9,665 nt of DNA. Source: Pseudomonadota bacterium (lineage in GTDB: Bacteria; Desulfobacterota; Syntrophia; Syntrophales; UBA5619). Location of the stretch: contig JAHIMW010000005.1 of NCBI GenBank assembly GCA_018896355.1, positions 1 to 9,665 of the forward strand, read 5' to 3'. Under the pieces are notes generated by a model. That model ran no database searches. It worked only from the letters and a program-made list of their open reading frames with translations, and had not been told where the DNA came from. Shown one piece after another: positions 5,567-9,665 of the stretch. Position numbers and translations under genes: made by a program. Every line of letters begins with the position of its first letter. The stretch's first letter is position 1.

Positions 5567-5595
5567 ACGATAACAAACCTGCTTTTTATCGTCAA
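5567..5595 (-). promoter_or_regulatory. Promoter of the minus-strand small RNA
   Basis: On the minus strand TTGACG (5595-5590), a 17-base spacer and TATCGT (5572-5567). It points away from the gene at 5628 and towards the terminator ending at 5502. Confidence 0.5.
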
Positions 5596-5627
5596 GTCCA
5601 ATTTCGAATTCAACGAGGATTATTCTC

Positions 5628-6392
5628 ATGATGAATGAAATCAGCACTTTGCTGGATCAATATTCGAAATGGCTGAGAGACAAGACCTCTCTTCGGCAAA
5701 TTAACGATTGGATTGAAATCTCAACGCCATACCTTGACCGGCACAACGACGCGCTGCAGATTTACGCCAAGCGACACAACGGCGGCTATCTCCTGACGGA
5801 TGATGGCTACATCATTGATGACTTGCAGCAGTCCGGCTGCAAACTCGATACCGGTAAAAGGCAGGCGCTCCTCAACATGACCCTGAACGGTTTCGGCGTC
5901 AGGTTGAAGGATGGACATCTTGAGATACCGGCATCGGCGGACAACTTTGCCGTCCGCAAGCACAACCTCGTTCAGGCGATGCTGGCGGTGAACGACCTGT
6001 TCAACCTGGCCGTGCCCATCGTGGCCAGCCTGTTTTATGAGGACGTGGTCGCCTGGCTCGATCTGGATGAGATTCGCTATACCCCTAAGGTCAAGTTCAC
6101 AGGGAGAAGCGGTTACGATCACGTATTCGACTTTGTAATCCCCAAGTCGCGAACATCCCCGGAACGCATCCTCCAGGCGATCAACCGCCCGAGTAGGGAT
6201 ACGGCGGAGGCCCTTGCGTGGGCATGGATTGAAACAAGAGAGGTGCGCCCGCCGGAATCAAAGGCGTACGCGTTCCTGAACGATTCCGACCATACCATCT
6301 CCTCGTCGGTCCTGGACGCCCTGCGCAACTATGATGTCAATCCCATTCCCTGGTCCAGAAGGGAAGAGGTTCGAATGGATTTGGCCGCATAA
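5628..6392 (+). CDS. DUF1828/DUF1829 domain protein
   Basis: The 254-residue soluble protein matches from memory the two-domain family with DUF1828 at the N-terminus and DUF1829 at the C-terminus. DUF1828 features are about residues 28-115: WIEISTPYLDRHNDALQIY, then GGYLLTDDGYIIDDL. DUF1829 features are about 150-245: KFTGRSGYDHVFDFVIPKS, AINRPSRDTAEALAW, FLNDSDHTISSSVLDALRNYDV. No enzyme or role is established to my knowledge; the family tends to occur on mobile DNA. No signal peptide or membrane segment is seen. Start ATG 5628 has GAGG nine bases upstream; ATG 5631 is possible. The broken methyltransferase start at 6411 follows after 18 bases, so the gene was probably the first of a restriction-modification-like operon. 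Confidence 0.8.
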   Translation: MMNEISTLLDQYSKWLRDKTSLRQINDWIEISTPYLDRHNDALQIYAKRHNGGYLLTDDGYIIDDLQQSGCKLDTGKRQALLNMTLNGFGVRLKDGHLEIPASADNFAVRKHNLVQAMLAVNDLFNLAVPIVASLFYEDVVAWLDLDEIRYTPKVKFTGRSGYDHVFDFVIPKSRTSPERILQAINRPSRDTAEALAWAWIETREVRPPESKAYAFLNDSDHTISSSVLDALRNYDVNPIPWSRREEVRMDLAA

Positions 6393-6410
6393 CAAGAGAG
6401 AAGGATCAGC

Positions 6411-6683
6411 ATGCATGAAGACATTCACTGGGGCCCGGGGACTCCGAATCCCCTGTCGCAGATGCGGACGGAGCTGGTGTGGGAGGGGACGTGTTTGTAT
6501 AGTAGGTTTCGTTCCGAAATGATCGGGCGTGATCAAGGAGAAAATGAAGTGCGCTGGTTATTGGTGCCACCTACAAACCCTCACCTCCGCTCCCGGATTA
6601 AGGGTGAGAATATTGGTCCGAAGGCTGCTAACGCGTCCATCACGGATGCCGCCTTAACAGAGCATAATGAACTTGTCCGTTAA
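6411..6683 (+). pseudogene. Truncated DNA methyltransferase (type III Mod-like) start, fused to unrelated sequence
   Basis: The first 26 residues (to about 6488) include GPGTPNPLSQMR and ELVWEG, the N-terminal wording of site-specific DNA methyltransferases of the type III Mod kind, where the next residues are normally KYDE. Here the match stops abruptly after ELVWEG; the frame then runs through unrelated sequence to a chance stop at 6683. No methyltransferase motif (DPPY, FxGxG) remains. A good ribosome site (GAAGGA, 6400-6405) and an 18-base gap from the DUF1828/DUF1829 gene show that it was once a real downstream gene. Identification rests on a short stretch recognised from memory, so family assignment is moderate. 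A truncated protein could still be made. Confidence 0.5.
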
Positions 6684-6708
6684 GATCTCTGACGTTATCG
6701 CTGTCCGC
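6489..6708. other. Junk-like stretch after the broken methyltransferase
   Basis: The bases have no supported gene. GTTTCGTTCCGAAATGATC (6506-6524), followed by GTGATCAAGG, resembles the repeated end sequences of IS21-family elements, which could explain the truncation. The resemblance is weak and from memory. Confidence 0.3.
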
Positions 6709-7452
6709 TCAACTGCCTAGTTTTTTGTCGTCTGTTTGTTTTGCCAATTTCAAAACATCAGCAATATCCCAGAGTTCAATATTATTGTTAACCGCAAATT
6801 CCCGATCACCTCTGGTAAAGCCGCCTAGACAAACGACAATAGCAGACGTTGCCTTGAAATCGCCTGACGAAAGTACTCCAAATAATTCACGTATGGGACT
6901 AGGACCAATAGGATTCTTGTGAGCCTTGCACTGAATAATTTTCTTTACTCGACCTTTTTGCGCTACGATATCGACGCCACCATCTGCGGAACCTTTCGTA
7001 ACAGAAATTGAATAGCCATTATTCCTTAAAATCATTCCAAATTCTTCTTCAAAGCGATGTCCCGATAAGCCGAACCAATATTCTCTCTCCTTCCTTTCTT
7101 CATTCTGCAACCAGTAACTATATTTCGCCAATGCGTCATAGTATTCATTGATAGATGGATTTGGAGCAGGAACTTTTTTCTTCCAGAAGGCATCATAACA
7201 CCAATCGACAAGCAGATAGATTAGAATGAATGAGCCTACCAACCAAACCAACGTAAATAAATTTAGGAGAAAAGCCGGTATATGTAAAGTCCCCATGAAT
7301 AATGCAAATAAAAGGGTGGACAGTATACATAAACCGTAACCCATGAGTCGGGCACTACAACCCGGCTGTGCATTGCGTTTTTTTTGGTTTTCAGCTTCTA
7401 GACTAATGTCTTCCTGACTAATTCCAAAGTCCTTTGGTTCAGGCTTTTTCAT
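6709..7452 (-). CDS. Membrane-anchored Mrr-type restriction endonuclease
   Basis: The 247-residue protein has a charged N-terminus, two hydrophobic helices (about 37-57 and 60-82), a charged linker, and a C-terminal Mrr catalytic domain (about 130-235) of the PD-(D/E)xK nuclease fold. Visible catalytic-type residues are Glu135-137 in the first helix, Asp157-Gly-Gly-Val-Asp161, and Gln174-Cys-Lys176. GPSPIREL and SAIVVCLGGFT follow as in Mrr/RecB-like homologues. Mrr enzymes cut DNA, often methylated or foreign DNA. The two helices would hold the nuclease at the inner membrane, facing the cytoplasm. Start ATG 7452 follows stop codons in frame, but its ribosome site is weak. It is a single minus-strand gene whose upstream 20-base motif (7566-7585) is shared with the HEPN gene. 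Base composition is clearly more AT-rich than the ilv genes. Confidence 0.8.
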   Translation of the reverse strand: MKKPEPKDFGISQEDISLEAENQKKRNAQPGCSARLMGYGLCILSTLLFALFMGTLHIPAFLLNLFTLVWLVGSFILIYLLVDWCYDAFWKKKVPAPNPSINEYYDALAKYSYWLQNEERKEREYWFGLSGHRFEEEFGMILRNNGYSISVTKGSADGGVDIVAQKGRVKKIIQCKAHKNPIGPSPIRELFGVLSSGDFKATSAIVVCLGGFTRGDREFAVNNNIELWDIADVLKLAKQTDDKKLGS

Positions 7453-7565
7453 AACTTTTCATACACACATAACTCTCCGTGATAACGCCAGTCGCAACAA
7501 AATAACCCCGCTCTTTTGTAAGAAACAGGGCCTTATTAGCCAGTGCATATTTCCCTCCAGCATGT

Positions 7566-7585
7566 TTATACGGGATGGAACTTAA
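7566..7585. repeat. Shared upstream motif, copy 1 (direct repeat)
   Basis: The sequence TTATAC GGGATGGAA CTTAA matches 8856-8875 in the same orientation at 18 of 20 bases, both differences being C/T. On the minus strand it reads TTAAGTTCCATCCCGTATAA and ends in a -10-like TATAAA, about 115 bases upstream of the Mrr gene start. Confidence 0.55.
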
Positions 7586-7592
7586 TAAACCA

Positions 7593-7612
7593 CCCCGCCG
7601 CAAGCGGCGGGG
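7593..7612. repeat. GC-rich hairpin repeat
   Basis: CCCCGCCGC (7593-7601) and GCGGCGGGG (7604-7612) are perfect inverted arms around AA. There is no T run, so it is more likely an interspersed REP-like repeat than a terminator; the flanking text (CCACCCCGCCGCAAGCGG) resembles dispersed repeats of deltaproteobacteria. Confidence 0.6.
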
Positions 7613-7752
7613 AATAAACCCGAAAGGGATTTAAGGAAGAAAGGGAGAGAATTTTATCCCCCTTTTTCCATCATTAACCGTCTATTCCAGTTTATCGCGC
7701 CGACCGACAGACGAGCCACGACATCTGTCAATGGCTGTCCCTCTGTTTTTCC

Positions 7753-8838
7753 CTATTCATTTTTAAAGCTGTCAGATCCAAACTTTCCGTCACACGCAGC
7801 GCAGCCTTCGAAGAGACTGTCTCCTAAATCGCCGGTAGATAGGCTACCGCACCAGTCGCAACGGCCTACATCTTCAGAATCGTACGTCTCAAAACACTGT
7901 GAACAAATCCAGGTGTCATTGACGTTGACTACTGTCTCGTATCCGTTGCATTCATGGCAATGAGCCACGATTGATCGGTCGGGATCATGTTTATCATACA
8001 CGAAATCTTTGGTGAGAAATGTCTGGACATCGTTCTCGTCAAATTTGTGTCCGCATTTGTCGCAATTGCGATAAGGCTCCCCCAACAGTTTGTTTTCCAC
8101 GCCGCATTTTGGGCAGTCAACTTTCAACCCAGTCTCTCGGGCTTTACAGACCAAACATTCGTAATATAATATAAGCTCATTAATTGATGCTTCTTCAAAC
8201 GATTTAAAACCGCAAGCAGGGCAAACACTAAACAATATTCCGCGACTCTTGCGATTCTTGATGTCTTCTCCAAGCGCCAAAAATTTTGCCTTCAGATATT
8301 CTCGATGCTTGTGCATCACTTTGTCGATTTTAACTATTTTCTTTTTGTAACCCTGAAACTGTTCGTTCCACCTTTCGAATATTCGGCTTACGTGGTACCA
8401 AGCCAAACACTGCTCGACAACGATTTTTTCGAGTTCACTCTTGTTGCCTATACTCCCTGGGTGATAAAAATGGACCATCCGGTTTCGGTGATCAGAGAGG
8501 CGCAAAAAGCAATCATACTCCGCTTTACTCAAGCCCTCTTGAACAATTGACTCAAGTCGGACCTTAGCATCCCTGATGCAGACGGACTGAAAATCTCCCA
8601 AGCGAAAGTTCTTAAGGGTTGCAGATTCAGGACGTGTAATAATTAAAGTCCAATGTTCCCAAAGAAGACGCGCCTTCATTATTAGCTCTATGGCTGCATG
8701 GAAGTGGATTACCGAATACTTAGGTTCCTTGTCGAATTCTTCCAATGCTTTTTGGAAAAAATCAAAAGCGTTCTCCACTACAAGATCGAAGGCGTTTTTT
8801 ACTTGTTTAGGTTTCTTCAAGTTGACTATGCTGTCCAT
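7753..8838 (-). CDS. HEPN-like protein with four zinc ribbons
   Basis: I do not recognise a named family for the whole 361-residue protein. The N-terminal half (about 10-160) is helical and HEPN-like: HFHAAIELIMKARLLWEHW (45-63) and Arg118-Asn-Arg-Met-Val-His123, which fits the R-x4-6-H motif of HEPN ribonucleases. A charged helical linker (about 160-200) follows. The C-terminal half has eight CxxC pairs (206/209, 228/231, 242/245, 259/262, 294/297, 312/315, 327/330, 346/349), enough for four zinc ribbons that could bind nucleic acid or protein. Inference: an RNase-type defence or stress effector with a zinc-binding sensor. Start ATG 8838 has GGAGGG five bases upstream. It is a single AT-rich minus-strand gene in the island, between the Mrr nuclease and the alcohol dehydrogenase. 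The HEPN call rests on motif and helix pattern only. Confidence 0.7.
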   Translation of the reverse strand: MDSIVNLKKPKQVKNAFDLVVENAFDFFQKALEEFDKEPKYSVIHFHAAIELIMKARLLWEHWTLIITRPESATLKNFRLGDFQSVCIRDAKVRLESIVQEGLSKAEYDCFLRLSDHRNRMVHFYHPGSIGNKSELEKIVVEQCLAWYHVSRIFERWNEQFQGYKKKIVKIDKVMHKHREYLKAKFLALGEDIKNRKSRGILFSVCPACGFKSFEEASINELILYYECLVCKARETGLKVDCPKCGVENKLLGEPYRNCDKCGHKFDENDVQTFLTKDFVYDKHDPDRSIVAHCHECNGYETVVNVNDTWICSQCFETYDSEDVGRCDWCGSLSTGDLGDSLFEGCAACDGKFGSDSFKNE

Positions 8839-8855
8839 ATTACCCTCCGTAGAGA

Positions 8856-8875
8856 TTATATGGGATGGAATTTAA
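8856..8875. repeat. Shared upstream motif, copy 2 (direct repeat)
   Basis: The partner of 7566-7585, at 18 of 20 bases. On the minus strand it reads TTAAATTCCATCCCATATAA, running into TATAAT (8860-8855). Only 16 bases separate that -10-like box from the HEPN gene ATG. Transcription starting from it would remove part of the ribosome site, so its role may be operator-like. Confidence 0.5.
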
Positions 8876-8946
8876 GCAACTGCCTTTCACGTATTGAGCT
8901 TTCTATCACGAATCCCATTTATAATCTTGTATATTATGAAAATCTA

Positions 8947-9105
8947 TCAGCCTAACTCTTTCAGGAAGGAGTGCATCCCCCCACTCATCCGAAAAAATCT
9001 CCCTCCAAAATCCGCCTGTTTCAACCCGTTATCATTAAAAAACTCAATGGATTTGTTCCCCAGCCGTTTGCAAACGATACCACGTATTTCCCACCGGCCA
9101 GACAT
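8947..9105 (-). CDS. Possible small protein of 52 residues
   Basis: A short frame starts at ATG 9105 and ends at TGA 8949. The upstream AGGTAGGG, five bases away, is a fair ribosome site. The product has a balanced composition (EIRGIVCKRLGNKSIEFF near the start, HSFLKELG at the end) but I do not recognise it, and no membrane segment or motif is visible. The frame is open upstream as far as the TAG stop of the alcohol dehydrogenase (9150-9148), with which it is in phase. It may be the remnant of a larger island gene. This stretch (8839-9144) holds no other supported gene. Confidence 0.3.
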   Translation of the reverse strand: MSGRWEIRGIVCKRLGNKSIEFFNDNGLKQADFGGRFFRMSGGMHSFLKELG

Positions 9106-9144
9106 TCGTGCCCTACCTGCCTGAAGATTGCGTCCTTTCTCCAG

Positions 9145-9178
9145 CGGCTACTCGTAAATCTCCTCCAGGAGTTGCAGG
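9145..9178. repeat. Right direct repeat at the alcohol dehydrogenase 3' end (attR-like)
   Basis: Matches 3956-3989 in the same orientation, 22 bases identical and then 10 of 12. It covers the last nine codons and the stop of the alcohol dehydrogenase. The distance between copies is 5189 bases, which would be the size of the element. Confidence 0.7.
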
Positions 9179-9665
9179 AGTTCCCCCTCGCCTGGGGTGG
9201 TGGGATCGGTGGCCATGTTCACGGCATCCCGGGAGGCATAAAAGGCAATCTTCTTCAGGTCGTCCCGGGGAATGCCCAGCGCCTTCAAGCTGATGGAAAC
9301 ATCCAGATCCCGATAGAGCGCAAGCAAACCCTCCTCCAGATCGTCGGAACGGTTCAGCAGTTGCGCCATGTCGATAAACGGCTCTTTGCAAGTTTCCTTG
9401 TTGGCTCGGACAAAGCAGAGCAGCCCGTAAAGCGCGGCCCGGCCGTGGGGGATATGGCAATGGGCGCCCAGCACATGGGTGATCGCGTGGCCAATTCCCA
9501 AACCCTTCAGAAAGGCGAGGCCGCCGCAGACCGCGGCCATGCACATATCGGTGCGGGCGGCCACGTCGTTTCCGTCCCGGTAGGCCCGGGCAAGGCTTCG
9601 TCCGATCAACTTCACCCCGGAGAGCGCCATCGACTCAAAATAGGGATGGTAAGGGATGGCCAGCG
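9148..9665 (-). CDS. Iron-containing alcohol dehydrogenase, C-terminal part (cut by window edge)
   Basis: The visible 172 residues are the helical C-terminal half of a group III (iron-type) alcohol dehydrogenase, which interconverts an alcohol and aldehyde with NAD(P)H. The frame is open to the right edge (LAIPYHPYFESMALSGVKLIG...), so the N-terminal Rossmann half lies outside; the ATG at 9630 is internal. GHAITHVLGAHCHIPHG contains the two conserved histidines that, with an Asp and a His, hold the metal. A conserved GxGxGHA-type stretch precedes them. The substrate cannot be told from this part. The gene ends LLQLLEEIYE-TAG inside the right direct repeat. No terminator is evident downstream, and the natural one may be at 3899-3943, now 5 kb away. 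The composition is GC-rich like the ilv genes and unlike the neighbouring island. Confidence 0.88.
   Translation of the reverse strand, partial: LAIPYHPYFESMALSGVKLIGRSLARAYRDGNDVAARTDMCMAAVCGGLAFLKGLGIGHAITHVLGAHCHIPHGRAALYGLLCFVRANKETCKEPFIDMAQLLNRSDDLEEGLLALYRDLDVSISLKALGIPRDDLKKIAFYASRDAVNMATDPTTPGEGELLQLLEEIYE

Larger units (their letters stand above)
7453..7752. other. Intergenic region between the Mrr and HEPN genes
   Basis: The stretch holds the shared 20-base motif (7566-7585) and a GC hairpin repeat (7593-7612). I see no open frame with a ribosome site. No clear terminator follows the HEPN gene at 7752. Confidence 0.5.

Noticed and set aside
5339..5647. A minus-strand frame of 102 codons over the small-RNA region
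   Set aside because: It runs through both hairpins and terminators, has no ribosome site and no recognisable content.
8855..8860. TATAAT as the -10 box of the HEPN gene
   Set aside because: It is not listed as a promoter because no -35 box lies at proper spacing and the start point would cut into the ribosome site.
8894..9124. A plus-strand frame of 76 codons before the dehydrogenase
   Set aside because: It has no ribosome site and a hydrophobic, low-sense composition; the opposite-strand 52-residue frame looks more protein-like.
9148..9150. Read-through of TAG (for example as pyrrolysine) at the dehydrogenase end
   Set aside because: The same stop appears in the left repeat copy and the protein already ends at a usual C-terminus; nothing supports recoding.

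Overview
The window joins a GC-rich core-genome stretch to a more AT-rich accessory island. It probably comes from an anaerobic deltaproteobacterium-like organism (Desulfobacterota, perhaps Syntrophales). That placement is an inference from three things: a fungal/Bacteroidota-type KARI, the GC-rich codon use of the ilv genes, and interspersed palindromes of a style I associate with such genomes. No rRNA, tRNA or CRISPR array is visible.

Positions 1-3943 hold a branched-chain amino acid operon. A sigma70-like promoter (62-90) precedes a 28-residue Leu/Val-rich leader peptide (124-210). Two terminator hairpins (233-266 and 275-310) follow, whose arms can re-pair into antiterminators. Then come ilvB (acetolactate synthase catalytic subunit), ilvN (ACT-domain regulatory subunit) and ilvC (ketol-acid reductoisomerase). 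Together they make acetolactate or acetohydroxybutyrate and convert it to the dihydroxy acid precursors of valine, leucine and isoleucine. The ilvN-ilvC gap is filled by nested palindromic repeats. A strong bidirectional terminator (3899-3943) closes the operon.

Positions 3956-9178 look like an inserted island. A 34-nt direct repeat (22 identical bases, then 10 of 12) lies just after the ilvC terminator and again at the 3' end of an iron-dependent alcohol dehydrogenase gene at the right edge. Both copies encode the end of that protein (EIYE-stop). This is the arrangement expected when an element integrates into the 3' end of a gene, although no integrase is visible. The island carries a nucleotidyltransferase of the AbiEii type with a small overlapping partner gene (minus strand), two candidate small RNAs, a DUF1828/DUF1829 protein followed by a truncated DNA-methyltransferase start (plus strand), a membrane-anchored Mrr-type restriction endonuclease, and a HEPN-like protein with four zinc ribbons (both minus strand). 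It reads as a partly decayed defence-type cluster.

Positions 9148-9665 carry the C-terminal part of the iron-containing alcohol dehydrogenase on the minus strand, cut by the window edge. Before the island arrived it was probably convergent with ilvC and shared its terminator.
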